Shown here: positions 55,015 to 63,313 of the stretch, piece after piece | Numbering within the stretch: position 1 is the first letter of the stretch | How the letters are laid out: each line of letters starts with the position of its first letter | Assembly: GCF_018304945.1 (NCBI RefSeq) | Contig: NZ_JAGQEE010000005.1 | Location: forward strand, 310,001 to 374,000 | Direction of reading: 5' to 3' | Length of the DNA: 64,000 nucleotides | Source of the DNA: Collimonas humicola | GTDB taxonomy: Bacteria; Pseudomonadota; Gammaproteobacteria; Burkholderiales; Burkholderiaceae_D | The notes under the pieces: model-generated | The model's input: the letters and a program-made list of their open reading frames with translations, nothing else | What the model was told of the DNA's origin: nothing | Databases searched by the model: none | Translations under genes and position numbers: made by a program

Positions 55015-55330
55015 GTTGGATTCTGTGTGGGCGCCGTTGGACCTGGCCCTGCGGTTTGCTCTGCATTAAGCTGCAATGGCAGGGCGCGTCGTGGATTCAT
55101 ATTGCCATCCGTTAAGAGAGCGAACGCGCTATGCCATCTATTCAAAGGGAACTTCAACCAATTGCGGATTATCGATATACTTACTGCATTGCCTGGCAGT
55201 TTGCTAGTGTAGTGGATGTTGCGCGATAGCGCAGGATCTCGCTGCGAAGGACGTGATTTTTTGTAGCTGAACAAGCAACTAAATGTGTCGTTCCACTGAT
55301 ATCCACTGATAGCTACCTCAGGAGAATCCT
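55015..55330. other. Intergenic region between ABC exporter and egtD
   Basis: About 316 bases holding the divergent promoters. No convincing -35/-10 pair, operator or terminator was found by eye; AGGAGA lies directly before the TTG start of egtD. Confidence 0.3.
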
Positions 55331-56299
55331 TTGGCTCAACTGCAGCAACCGGCGCATCCGGAAAACTGCGTAGCGCAAGACGAGGTTCAAGATCAGCTGG
55401 TAGCCGGCCTGCTGGCGCCCCATGCCCACGTCTCTCCCAAATATCTATACGATGTGCTCGGCTCGCGCCTGTTTGCCGCGATCTGCGAACTGCCAGAATA
55501 CTATCCGACCCGTACCGAAGCGGCGATCTTCGAACAGCACGCCGGCGCGATCGCGGCAGCGCTCGGCGCCGATGCGACGCTGATCGACCTCGGCGCCGGC
55601 AATTGCAGCAAGGCGGCGCGCCTGTTTCCCAGCTTGCGGCCGAAGCAGTATATAGCGATCGATATCTCGGAAAAATTCCTGCGGGAAGCGGTGGCCGCAT
55701 TGCAGCAGCAGTTCCCGAAAATTAAGATGACTTGCCTGGGCATGGATTTTTCCTCCGAGCTGGAGCTGCCGGCTACGCTGGGAGCGCAGCGCCGCCAGTT
55801 TTTCTATCCAGGTTCGTCGATTGGCAATTTTGCGCCGCTGGAGTCCCTTAAGTTCTTGCACGATATCCGCAAGGCCATCAACGGCAGCGACGGCGGCCTG
55901 CTGATCGGCGTCGACCTGGTCAAGGACAAGCCGATCCTGGATGCGGCCTACGACGATGCGCTGGGCGTCACCGCGGCCTTCAACCTGAACCTGCTGAATC
56001 ATGTGAATCGTTTGCTGGCGGCGGATTTCCAGCCGCAGCAATGGCGCCATCGGGCCTTTTACAATGAGGGCCTGCATCGCATAGAAATGCATCTGGAAGC
56101 GCGTCGGGATCTCACCGTCCACTGGCAGGACGGCGGCATGCGGCGCTTCTCCCAAGGCGAAAGCATCCATACCGAGAGCAGCTACAAATACACCGAGCAG
56201 GGATTTATCGACCTGCTGCAGCAAGCCGGTTTCGGCAAGGTCCAGACCTGGAGCGATGAGCGCAACTGGTTCATGGTGTGCCACGCCCGCATCGCTTGA
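55331..56299 (+). CDS. egtD: L-histidine N-alpha-methyltransferase
   Basis: 322 residues with a TTG start five bases after AGGAGA. It trimethylates histidine to hercynine with SAM, the first step to ergothioneine. The N-terminal HAHVSPKYLYDVLGSRLFAAICELPEYYPTRTEAAIFEQH is diagnostic, followed by the SAM motif LIDLGAGNCSKAARLF, FFYPGSSIGNF and the His-binding ending. Start of a two-gene operon with egtB. No egtC or egtE-like gene is nearby, so the last lyase must lie elsewhere or be supplied by a general PLP enzyme. Confidence 0.96.
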   Translation: MAQLQQPAHPENCVAQDEVQDQLVAGLLAPHAHVSPKYLYDVLGSRLFAAICELPEYYPTRTEAAIFEQHAGAIAAALGADATLIDLGAGNCSKAARLFPSLRPKQYIAIDISEKFLREAVAALQQQFPKIKMTCLGMDFSSELELPATLGAQRRQFFYPGSSIGNFAPLESLKFLHDIRKAINGSDGGLLIGVDLVKDKPILDAAYDDALGVTAAFNLNLLNHVNRLLAADFQPQQWRHRAFYNEGLHRIEMHLEARRDLTVHWQDGGMRRFSQGESIHTESSYKYTEQGFIDLLQQAGFGKVQTWSDERNWFMVCHARIA

Positions 56300-56335
56300 G
56301 CGTCACAAGAAAACGAACTACTGAACGGGACTACC

Positions 56336-57589
56336 ATGGATACGGCGACAAGACAGAGGCTGGCTCCCGCGCCTGCCGGCCAGGCGATGCATCACTTGGC
56401 CGAAGCCTTCGCACGCGTGCGCGCACGGAGCTGCCAGCTGGTGCAGCCCCTGTCGGCGGAAGATTGCTGCGTGCAATCGATGCCGGACGCCAGCCCCGCC
56501 AAATGGCATCTGGCGCACACCACCTGGTTTTTCGAGACCTTCATCCTGGAACGGTTCGAAGCCTGTTTCCAGCCGTTCCATCCGGCCTTCCGGGTGCTCT
56601 TCAATTCCTATTACGAAGGCGTCGGCGAACAGCATCCGCGCGCCCAGCGCGGCCTGATGACGCGGCCGGCGCTGGCGGAAGTGCTGGCCTACCGGCAGAA
56701 CGTCGATCAGCGCCTGCAGGCGCTGCTGGCGCAAGTACAGGCGCCGGACATTGCCGGCGAACTGGCGATGCTGGTCGAACTGGGTTTGCAGCACGAGCAG
56801 CAGCATCAGGAACTGCTGCTCACCGATATCAAGCATTTGCTGTCGATGAATCCCTTGCTGCCGCCCTACCTTGGGTCTGATGCCATGGCCGATGCGGGAC
56901 AAGGGCAGGCCGGCGCGCGTGCGATGCAGTGGCAGCCGTTTGCAGCCGGCATCGTGGAAGTCGGGCACGACGGGCCGGGATTTTTCTTCGATAATGAAAC
57001 GCCGCGGCACCGCCAGTTTGTCGAGCCGTTCTGCATGGCTTCGCGGCTGGTCAGCAATGGCGAGTACCTGGCGTTCGTTGAGGATGGCGGCTACAGCAAT
57101 CCCTTGCTGTGGCTGGCTGCCGGCTGGGAATGGGTGGTGCAGCAGAAAATCACGCGGCCGCTGTACTGGCAACAGGCGCAGGCGCAATTCGATTCAGCCT
57201 GGCGCGAATTCACCCTGCACGGCTTGCAGCCGCTGGCCATGCACGAGGCGGTCACCCATCTGTCCTTTTTCGAAGCGGAAGCCTATGCGCGCTGGGCCGG
57301 CGCCCGTTTGCCGACCGAAGCGGAATGGGAGACCGCCGCCGCGGCGCAAGGCGAGGATTATTTCGGCGTCGCCTGGCAGTGGACCACCAGCAGCTATGCG
57401 CCATATCCCGGCTACGTCGCCTTGCCCGGCGCCGTCGGCGAGTACAACGGCAAGTTCATGGTCAACCAGTACGTGTTGCGCGGTTCTTCGGCGGCGACGC
57501 CGCATGGCCATGCGCGCCTGAGCTACCGCAACTTCTTTCCAGCCACCGCGCGCTGGCAATTGAGCGGCATCCGGCTGGCGCGTTCCTGA
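56336..57589 (+). CDS. egtB: Hercynine oxygenase (EgtB)
   Basis: 417 residues. N-terminal DinB-like iron-binding bundle with the ligands HLAHTTWFFETF and His153-x3-His157-x-Glu (LQHEQQHQELLLTD), then the FGE-sulfatase-like domain (about 190-417) with SRLVSNGEYLAFVEDGGY, LSFFEAEAYARWAGARLPTEAEWE and the C-terminal VLRGSSAATP-HARLSYRNFF. The non-haem iron enzyme joins hercynine to a thiol (gamma-Glu-Cys or Cys), forming a C-S bond and sulfoxide. Starts 36 bases after egtD. Which thiol it uses cannot be told by eye. Confidence 0.95.
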   Translation: MDTATRQRLAPAPAGQAMHHLAEAFARVRARSCQLVQPLSAEDCCVQSMPDASPAKWHLAHTTWFFETFILERFEACFQPFHPAFRVLFNSYYEGVGEQHPRAQRGLMTRPALAEVLAYRQNVDQRLQALLAQVQAPDIAGELAMLVELGLQHEQQHQELLLTDIKHLLSMNPLLPPYLGSDAMADAGQGQAGARAMQWQPFAAGIVEVGHDGPGFFFDNETPRHRQFVEPFCMASRLVSNGEYLAFVEDGGYSNPLLWLAAGWEWVVQQKITRPLYWQQAQAQFDSAWREFTLHGLQPLAMHEAVTHLSFFEAEAYARWAGARLPTEAEWETAAAAQGEDYFGVAWQWTTSSYAPYPGYVALPGAVGEYNGKFMVNQYVLRGSSAATPHGHARLSYRNFFPATARWQLSGIRLARS

Positions 57590-57604
57590 ATTTTTTTTGG
57601 CGCG

Positions 57605-58537
57605 TCATTTCGGGCAGCGGTCGATAGGGAATTGCATCTTGCTGAGATGTTCGATCAGGAAATCGACGAACACCCGCACCGCCGGCAGCAAGCCTCTCTG
57701 GGTCGGATACACCACTTGCACATGTCCGGCCGGCGTGGTCCAGCCGGGCAGCACATGGATCAGCCGGCCTTGCGCCAGCTCTTCGCTGCAATACTCGGTA
57801 GGGAGCATGGTCAGGCCGAGGTGCCGCAGCGCCGCCCGCTTGCGCAAGGGAAAATCCTCTACCGCCAGGCGCGCTTCCGTCACCAGCTCGTAACGTTCAT
57901 CGCCCGGGCCGTCGAGCAGCTGGTGGATGCGGCGATCACGTTCAACCGCGCCGAGGAAGGGCAGTTTTGCCAGTTCGCGCGGGTGGCTAAGCGCACCATA
58001 TCTGGCCAGCAGCTCCGGCGTCGCCACCAGCACGCCGGAGGCGGAACGCAAACGCCGCGTAGCAAGGTTGGGATCTTCATCATCGGTAGCGCGCACCCGC
58101 ACTGCGACATCCACCCCTTCCTCCAGCAGGTTGATGCGGCGGTTGGTGAACATCAGGTCGATATTCACCTTCGGGTAGCGCTCCAGGAAAGCCGGCAGCG
58201 CAAACGCCACTTCTGTCTGCGCAATCGCCACCACGCAGCTGACCCGCACCGTGCCGCTCGGTTCCGCCAGCGAACTGGTGACGGCCAGTTCGGCCGCGTC
58301 GGCGGCGGCAATCACCACCTGGCAGTGCTGATAGTAGCGGTTGCCGAGATCGGTGAGGGCGATGCCGCGGGTGTTGCGCTGTAGCAGGCGTGCGCCCAGA
58401 CGGGTTTCCAGCTCGGAAATCCGGCGCGACAAGCGCGATTTCGGGATGCCCAGGCTGCGGCCGGCGGCCGTGAAACCGCCTTCCTGCACCACGTTGGCAA
58501 AGAAATAGAGGTCATTCAAGTCTTGCATGATTGTCAT
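57605..58537 (-). CDS. LysR-family transcriptional regulator
   Basis: 310 residues. N-terminal winged helix LNDLYFFANVVQEGGFTAAGRSLGIPKSRLSRRISELETRLGARLLQRNTRGIALT, the PgrR/DmlR-like branch, followed by the effector domain with GTVRVSCVVAIAQTEVAFALPAFLERYPKVNIDL. ATG at 58537, or an inner one at 58528. Divergent from azoR, and a palindrome lies between, as expected for an LysR gene acting on its neighbour. Convergent end 16 bases from egtB. Confidence 0.93.
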   Translation of the reverse strand: MTIMQDLNDLYFFANVVQEGGFTAAGRSLGIPKSRLSRRISELETRLGARLLQRNTRGIALTDLGNRYYQHCQVVIAAADAAELAVTSSLAEPSGTVRVSCVVAIAQTEVAFALPAFLERYPKVNIDLMFTNRRINLLEEGVDVAVRVRATDDEDPNLATRRLRSASGVLVATPELLARYGALSHPRELAKLPFLGAVERDRRIHQLLDGPGDERYELVTEARLAVEDFPLRKRAALRHLGLTMLPTEYCSEELAQGRLIHVLPGWTTPAGHVQVVYPTQRGLLPAVRVFVDFLIEHLSKMQFPIDRCPK

Positions 58538-58541
58538 CCAC

Positions 58542-58559
58542 TGTTCTGTATATAGAACA
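58542..58559. promoter_or_regulatory. Operator-like palindrome between lysR and azoR
   Basis: TGTTCT (58542-58547) and AGAACA (58554-58559) are inverted around GTATAT. A further GTTCTAT half copy follows at 58583. It lies five bases upstream of the LysR start, a place expected for autoregulation and activation of azoR. Confidence 0.5.
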
Positions 58560-58720
58560 ATATATCTTATTTTTGATGACTAGTTCTATTGTTGATGCAA
58601 AGGTAGGATGTCCCCAATGGTTCAACAACCAGCCAATCAAACTCTCTGGCATCGAGAAATGTGTTCTCCGGATTGCTATGGATTTTGATCCACTCATCAT
58701 TTGATAGAACGGAATACATC

Positions 58721-59338
58721 ATGAAACTCTTGCAAATCGACTCCAGCATTCTCGGCGACGCTTCGGCTTCGCGCCAACTCACACGCGAAGTAGTGGCCAC
58801 CCTGATGGCCGCCGACAGCGATATCGACCTGAGCTATCGCGACCTGAGCAAAGATGTGACCGCCCATCTGTCCGGCGCCACCTTTGCCGCCAAGGGTACG
58901 CCTGCTGAAAAGCGCAACCTGGCGCAAAAACTGGAAGTGGAACTGAACGAAGCCATCCTCAATGAATTCCTGGCAGCGGACGTGATCGTGGTTGGCGCGC
59001 CGATGTACAACTTCAGCGTGCCGACCCAGCTCAAGGCATGGATCGACCAGATCAGCGTCGCCGGCGTTACTTTCCGCTATACCGAAAAAGGCCCGGAAGG
59101 CCTGGCCAAAGGCAAGCGCGTGGTGATCGTGTCGACTTCCGGCGGCAAGCATGCAGGCGGCCCTACTGGCGTGGCGCATGAAGACTACTTGAAGCTGGTG
59201 TTCGGCTTCCTCGGGATTACCGATATCGACGTGGTCCGCGCCGACGGCCTGGCCTACAGTCCTGAAGCGAAAGAAGCCGGCTTTGCGACAGCCCGCGCGC
59301 GCATCAATGATCTGACCAGCGCAGTGGCGATGGCCTGA
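58721..59338 (+). CDS. azoR: FMN-dependent NADH azoreductase
   Basis: 205 residues from the ATG at 58721 (GGAAT 6 bases before); the frame upstream is not similar. Flavodoxin-like fold: KLLQIDSSILGDASASRQLT is the FMN phosphate loop, MYNFSVPTQLKAWIDQISVAGVTFRYT the family core, and VVIVSTSGG the second FMN contact. It reduces azo dyes and quinones with NADH in the cytoplasm, protecting against thiol and quinone stress. Divergent from a LysR gene; an intrinsic terminator follows. Confidence 0.95.
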   Translation: MKLLQIDSSILGDASASRQLTREVVATLMAADSDIDLSYRDLSKDVTAHLSGATFAAKGTPAEKRNLAQKLEVELNEAILNEFLAADVIVVGAPMYNFSVPTQLKAWIDQISVAGVTFRYTEKGPEGLAKGKRVVIVSTSGGKHAGGPTGVAHEDYLKLVFGFLGITDIDVVRADGLAYSPEAKEAGFATARARINDLTSAVAMA

Positions 59339-59360
59339 TCGACAGGGGTGAAATAAAAAA

Positions 59361-59384
59361 ACCGCTATCCGTAGCGGTTTTTTT
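59361..59384 (+). terminator. Intrinsic terminator of azoR
   Basis: ACCGCTA (59361-59367) pairs with TAGCGGT (59372-59378) around TCCG, followed by T7 (59378-59384). Confidence 0.85.
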
Positions 59385-59549
59385 ACGTCGACTGCTTTTA
59401 TTCCGCGTAAAAGAAGTAATAGCGCGGCGGGTCGTCACTGGTAACTGACGCCCGGCCGCGCTGATGAAAGCATGTAGTACGGTAATACCCAGCCTGCACG
59501 ATGCCAGCCTGCCGCGTGATCGCCGCGGCAAGCGGATAAAAACGGCTCT

Positions 59550-61256
59550 TTACGCCGCAGCGGCGCTGCTGCCGATCTCCTGGTTGGCGGCCTGGCCGGC
59601 GATTTCAATCTGTCGGTTGACCGCACTCAGGATCGCCTTGAACGAGGCGGTCAGGGTATTGGCGTCGATGCCGACGCCGAAGCCGGTAGGGGCGTCGTTC
59701 AGGCGCAGCTCGATATAGCTGGCGGCCTGGGCGTCGGCGCCGGCGCTGATCGCATGCTCATGGAAATCCATCAGCTTGATGTCCAGTCCCAATGCATTGA
59801 CGAAAGCATCGATCGGACCATTGCCGTGGCCGCTGCTGGTGTGCGCCTGGCCGTCGCGGACGATGTCGATTTCAATCCTGACCGGCTGCGCCTGGCTTGA
59901 ATCCTCGCTCATGCGGTGGCCGCGATACACATACGGCGTTTGCTTGTCCAGGTATTCCTGCTTGAAGATGCTGTAGATGTCGCTGGCGGCGATTTCCTTG
60001 CCGCTCGCGTCCGCGGCTTTCTGGATCGCGCGGCTGAATTCGATCTGCAGGCGGCGCGGCATCGCCAGGCCGTATTCCTGTTCCAGCAGGTAAGCCATGC
60101 CGCCCTTGCCGGACTGGCTGTTGACGCGGATCACGGCATCGTAGCTGCGGCCGAGATCGGCCGGGTCGATCGGCAAGTAGGGAATTTCCCAGATGGCGTC
60201 GGCCTTCTGTGCGGCGAAACCTTTTTTGATCGCATCCTGGTGCGAGCCGGAGAAGGCGGTAAACACCAGGTCGCCGACATACGGGTGGCGCGGATGGACC
60301 GGAATCTGGTTGCAATCCTCGACGCATTGGCGCACTTCGTCGATGTCGGAGAAGTCCAGGCCGGGATTGACCCCCTGGGTGTACAAGTTCAAGGCCAGGG
60401 TTACCAGGTCGACATTGCCGGTGCGCTCGCCGTTGCCGAACAGGCAGCCTTCGACGCGGTCGGCGCCGGCCATCACGGCCAGTTCGGCGGCGGCGACGCC
60501 GGTGCCGCGGTCATTGTGCGGATGGACGCTGATGATGGCAGCGTCGCGGCGCGCCAGGTTGCGGTGCATCCATTCGATCTGGTCGGCGAACACGTTCGGC
60601 GTGCTGCACTCGACCGTGGTCGGCAGGTTGAGGATGACTTTGCGGGCCGGCGTGGCTTGCCAGGCGTCGACCACGGCATCGCAGACTTCCTTGGAAAAAT
60701 CCAGTTCCGCCATGCTGAAGGTTTCCGGCGAATATTCATAGCGCCACTGGGTTTCCGGACGGGCGTCGGTCAGTTCCTTGATCAGGCGCGTGCCGGAGAC
60801 GGCGATTTCCTTGACTTCATCGCGGCTCTTGTCGAATACGATACGGCGCCAGGCCGGGGCGATAGGGTTGTACAGGTGGACGATGGCTTGTTTCGCATCT
60901 TTGAGCGAGTCGACCGTGCGGCGGATCAAGTCTTCGCGCGACTGGGTCAAGACGATGATGGTGACGTCGTCGGGAATATGCTTTTCCTCGATCAGCTTGC
61001 GGACAAAATCGAAGTCGGTCTGTGAACCGGATGGAAAACCGACTTCGATTTCCTTGAGGCCGATTTTCACCAGCAGCTTGAAGAAACGCAGCTTGCGCTC
61101 GGCGTCCATCGGCTCGATCAACGCCTGGTTGCCGTCGCGCAGATCGGTGCTCATCCAGATTGGCGGCGCGCTGATGACTTGATTGGGCCATGTGCGATCG
61201 CTCAGCGGGATGGGCGGAAATGGGCGGTATTTGACAGCGGGGTTTTGCAACATCAT
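59550..61256 (-). CDS. leuA: 2-isopropylmalate synthase
   Basis: 568 residues, the longer LeuA type. It condenses acetyl-CoA with 2-oxoisovalerate, the first step of leucine synthesis. The N-terminal [23 protein letters not shown] and [22 protein letters not shown] with the catalytic Arg-Asp-Gly-Asn, HPHNDRGTG for the metal His, [23 protein letters not shown], and the C-terminal regulatory (LeuA dimer) domain from about residue 430 are in place. Ribosome site AGAGAGG, six bases from the ATG at 61256. Upstream lie a Leu-rich leader region and a promoter; leucine feedback is expected through the C-terminal domain. Confidence 0.97.
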   Translation of the reverse strand: MMLQNPAVKYRPFPPIPLSDRTWPNQVISAPPIWMSTDLRDGNQALIEPMDAERKLRFFKLLVKIGLKEIEVGFPSGSQTDFDFVRKLIEEKHIPDDVTIIVLTQSREDLIRRTVDSLKDAKQAIVHLYNPIAPAWRRIVFDKSRDEVKEIAVSGTRLIKELTDARPETQWRYEYSPETFSMAELDFSKEVCDAVVDAWQATPARKVILNLPTTVECSTPNVFADQIEWMHRNLARRDAAIISVHPHNDRGTGVAAAELAVMAGADRVEGCLFGNGERTGNVDLVTLALNLYTQGVNPGLDFSDIDEVRQCVEDCNQIPVHPRHPYVGDLVFTAFSGSHQDAIKKGFAAQKADAIWEIPYLPIDPADLGRSYDAVIRVNSQSGKGGMAYLLEQEYGLAMPRRLQIEFSRAIQKAADASGKEIAASDIYSIFKQEYLDKQTPYVYRGHRMSEDSSQAQPVRIEIDIVRDGQAHTSSGHGNGPIDAFVNALGLDIKLMDFHEHAISAGADAQAASYIELRLNDAPTGFGVGIDANTLTASFKAILSAVNRQIEIAGQAANQEIGSSAAAA

Positions 61257-61350
61257 GGGAAGCCTCTCTGGGAGCTGGTTAAGTGTGCTGGATACGTTTG
61301 CTAGATACGTGTGCCGACGAAACAGGGAAACGGACAGGTCGGTGGCGGCG

Positions 61351-61399
61351 CGGTTGCCTGGCTGCCACTCGAAAAAATCAACGCGAGGCCAGGCAACCG
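61351..61399 (-). other. Long hairpin in the leuA leader
   Basis: CGGTTGCCTGGC (61351-61362 on the plus strand) is perfectly inverted at GCCAGGCAACCG (61388-61399); inside it CTCG and CGAG can also pair. On the leuA transcript it covers the end of the second Leu-rich ORF and sits about 95 bases before leuA. No T-tract follows, so it is not a plain terminator. Confidence 0.55.
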
Positions 61400-61509
61400 A
61401 TCGGTAGCTTTAGCAGGGATAGCGATAGTGCGCAGATGCATGCCGCAGCGGTGGCGGCAAATGTGCTGGCGATGCTGGAGAGCGAAGGGTGGCGCTGAGT
61501 GCGGTACAT
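61378..61509 (-). CDS. Possible second Leu-rich leader ORF
   Basis: ATG at 61509 begins a 43-codon frame ending with TGA at 61378. The section [10 protein letters not shown] contains five Leu codons, four of them CTA, much as in the upstream leader; the remainder is not Leu-rich. A weak AAAGAG lies 9 bases before the ATG. Its end overlaps the 12-bp hairpin before leuA, which would couple ribosome position to RNA folding. It could be fortuitous. Confidence 0.4.
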   Translation of the reverse strand: MYRTQRHPSLSSIASTFAATAAACICALSLSLLKLPIGCLASR

Positions 61510-61623
61510 GGAATCGGGCTCTTTAAAATTGAAACGCCTGGTCGGAATTTCAGTTTTACTACTGTGATTTCTTGGTTTGGCGGTGCTGCTGCCAGGATGC
61601 CCCCCGTCAGAACGGGGTCGAGA

Positions 61624-61731
61624 TCATAGTGCGCGTAGTAGCGATAGCGCTAGTAGCGGCACTAGCAGCATTGCCGGCAGTAAGCCAGGATGCTGTAGTA
61701 GGGAGCGGGATTGGATGCGTGGGGAAGACAT
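61624..61731 (-). CDS. Putative Leu-rich leader peptide of leuA
   Basis: A 35-codon ORF on the leuA strand, 12 of its residues Leu, ending MLLVPLLALSLLRAL then TGA at 61624. Nine of the twelve Leu codons are CTA, otherwise rare in this GC-rich window. This is the composition expected for a leucine-sensing leader. No ribosome site is seen; the likely promoter -10 (61738-61743) is six bases before the ATG, so the message could be leaderless, or translation may begin at the internal ATG (61671) to give a 15-residue peptide. A short hairpin (61602-61617) follows the stop. Confidence 0.6.
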   Translation of the reverse strand: MSSPRIQSRSLLQHPGLLPAMLLVPLLALSLLRAL

Positions 61732-61737
61732 GGGCTT

Positions 61738-61767
61738 AATGTATGAGATAAAGTCGGGGCTTGTCAA
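61738..61767 (-). promoter_or_regulatory. Probable leuA promoter
   Basis: On the minus strand TTGACA (61767-61762) and TACATT (61743-61738) are 18 bases apart. Transcription would start at about 61731-61732, at the ATG of the Leu-rich ORF. Confidence 0.6.
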
Positions 61768-61884
61768 GCGTGACTTGGCATCCGGCCAAAAATAGCCGGG
61801 AATCAGCACTGTTCGCGACGCCGTTCCCGCAAATATTGCATTTTGGCGGATGAGACATGACACGATGCTCGTGCCGCAAGGCAT

Positions 61885-62025
61885 TCAGCGGGTGCCGAAC
61901 AGGCCAATCAGGCCGATGACGATCAGGTACAGCGCGATGATGTAGTTCAGCAGCCGCGGGATTGCCAGGATCAGCACGCCGGCGATCAGCGAAACGACAG
62001 GGGTCAAGTGCAGGGCGGTAATCAT
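61885..62025 (-). CDS. DUF3096 small membrane protein
   Basis: 46 residues from the ATG at 62025, with AAAAAGGA six bases before it; another in-frame ATG at 62031 abuts the ribosome site. MITALHLTPVVSLIAGVLIL followed by IPRLLNYIIALYLIVIGLIGLFG gives two membrane helices, matching the DUF3096 family of tiny inner-membrane proteins of unknown function. It is transcribed toward leuA, ending about 120 bases before the leuA promoter. The gene is short but sequence similarity to the family pattern is clear. Confidence 0.75.
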   Translation of the reverse strand: MITALHLTPVVSLIAGVLILAIPRLLNYIIALYLIVIGLIGLFGTR

Positions 62026-62392
62026 ATGCATTCCTTTTTCGAGCCGCGCAGCGGCATCTGACTCGATGATACGTCGCCGGCCGCCTTTCCAATGTAGGAG
62101 AAGGCCGCCATCGGCTGTAGGAAGGCATGGAAGACGGCAAAAAAACGGCTTGGCTGACCACCGTGGCAGGAGGAGAAACCGCCACGGTGTTGGCTAATGC
62201 CGATAAGGACACACACACCGTCAATTGCACGCATTGAAACTTGGCGGTCGGCGTCAGCAACGGGCAGGTCGTCGGCGCTAACCATTTCAGAGCGGGCAGG
62301 AGACGGATTTACTCCCTTCCCGGGGAATACATTAGCGCTGCGGTGGTCGCCGCCGCGCTTGGTTCAGGCAGAGCCTCAGGCTCTTTGATCAT
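62026..62392. other. Intergenic region, nothing recognised
   Basis: About 370 bases. A short plus-strand frame (from 62130) gives TTVAGGETATVLANADKD-like sequence but stops early and continues only after a stop, so it may be a decayed gene of unknown type. A small hairpin AGAGCCT/AGGCTCT (62369-62385) lies after the 3' end of the next gene on the minus strand. Confidence 0.3.
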
Positions 62393-62716
62393 TTACAGCG
62401 CCCTGGTGCCTGAAATCAGGCGGGTGATAAAGGCCGAGCGCTCGTTTTTCTGTTTAGGCAACGCTCGTTCAATCATTGCGGTCCATTGCTCCGACAGCTG
62501 CTGGCAAGTGGCGCGCAGCACCGGCGCCAGTTCCGGCCAGTCGGACAGGGTGCGCAGGTGCCGTTCAATGGTGCGCGCCGACTGCACGCAGGCGCCGGTC
62601 GCCAGGTTATGCATATTGTATTGCGATATCAAGTGCAAGACCGCTGATATCAGGAGCTCTGGCGGGGTACGATAGTTGTCGGCCGGGCCGTCTGCTGCAT
62701 CGCGCGTACTAGTCAT
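62393..62716 (-). CDS. Small hypothetical protein, probably iron-regulated
   Basis: 107 residues from the ATG at 62716, preceded by AAGGAG eight bases upstream. Helical and cytoplasmic; PPELLISAVLHLISQYNMH, then HLRTLSDWPELAPVLRATCQQLSEQW with one Cys. I do not recognise a named family. A Fur-box-like palindrome lies 34 bases upstream of the start, in the promoter position, so the gene is likely repressed by iron. No siderophore or haem gene is adjacent in the window. Confidence 0.65.
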   Translation of the reverse strand: MTSTRDAADGPADNYRTPPELLISAVLHLISQYNMHNLATGACVQSARTIERHLRTLSDWPELAPVLRATCQQLSEQWTAMIERALPKQKNERSAFITRLISGTRAL

Positions 62717-62745
62717 CAAATACTCCTTGGTCGCTTGACTTTAAA

Positions 62746-62764
62746 TAGTAATGATTCTCATTTA
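62746..62764. promoter_or_regulatory. Fur-box-like operator
   Basis: AATGATTCTCATT (62750-62762) with inverted AATGA/TCATT arms inside an AT-rich stretch matches the core of the Fur box. It sits in front of the small gene at 62716. Confidence 0.55.
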
Positions 62765-62854
62765 AATTATTATCCAAGGCAGGCTCGAATGCAAGCACTT
62801 TGCGATTTTTTTCATGAGGGATGAAGTGCGGTGCCGCGGCCGAGGCAAGGACGC

Positions 62855-63301
62855 CTAGGCAGCGGGACAGGACATCAGCCATGCCACGCCGTCCCGGCCG
62901 ACCTCTTTGAAGCCAGCCGCTTCGTACAGTTTTTTCGCCGGGTTGCCGTCCAATACGCTTAAGGTCGTCGGCAACTGCTCGCGGCGGGCCTGGGCTAGCA
63001 CTTTGTCGACCAGGATGCGGCCCAGTCCTTGCCCCTGGAACTCGGGTGCAATCTGGATCTGGGCAATATGCCACTGACCGGGCTCGCGATACGCTTTCAG
63101 CAGCCCGACCGGCTTGCCCGCAATGGAGACGATCTGAGCGTGCTCAAACCGGAACAGGATGCGCGCCAGCTGTGCGGCGTCGTCGCGCGCTGCATTCACG
63201 CGCGCCAGGTGCTCGCTCATGGTGGCATGGCGCAAGGCTGTCAGGAACGGCAGGTCGGCGCTGGTTGCCGGCCTGAATTCGAGCTGTATTTCCGCTGCCA
63301 T
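62855..63301 (-). CDS. GNAT-family N-acetyltransferase
   Basis: 148 residues. Acetyl-CoA site IAQIQIAPEFQGQGLGRILVDKVLAQARR (about 78-106) and the ending LSVLDGNPAKKLYEAAGFKEVGRDG are standard GNAT motifs. The N-terminal half PATSADLPFLTALRHATMSEHL is also family-like. Substrate unknown. 12 bases downstream of an MFS transporter gene on the same strand, so the two may be co-transcribed. Confidence 0.88.
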   Translation of the reverse strand: MAAEIQLEFRPATSADLPFLTALRHATMSEHLARVNAARDDAAQLARILFRFEHAQIVSIAGKPVGLLKAYREPGQWHIAQIQIAPEFQGQGLGRILVDKVLAQARREQLPTTLSVLDGNPAKKLYEAAGFKEVGRDGVAWLMSCPAA

Positions 63302-63313
63302 GCTTTTCCTTTT

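Noticed and set aside
59916-61025. Plus-strand frame of 369 codons across leuA
   Set aside because: Shadow of leuA; no recognisable domain.
61351-61399. Intrinsic terminator before leuA
   Set aside because: The hairpin is strong but not followed by a T-tract on the leuA strand, so it is listed only as a hairpin.
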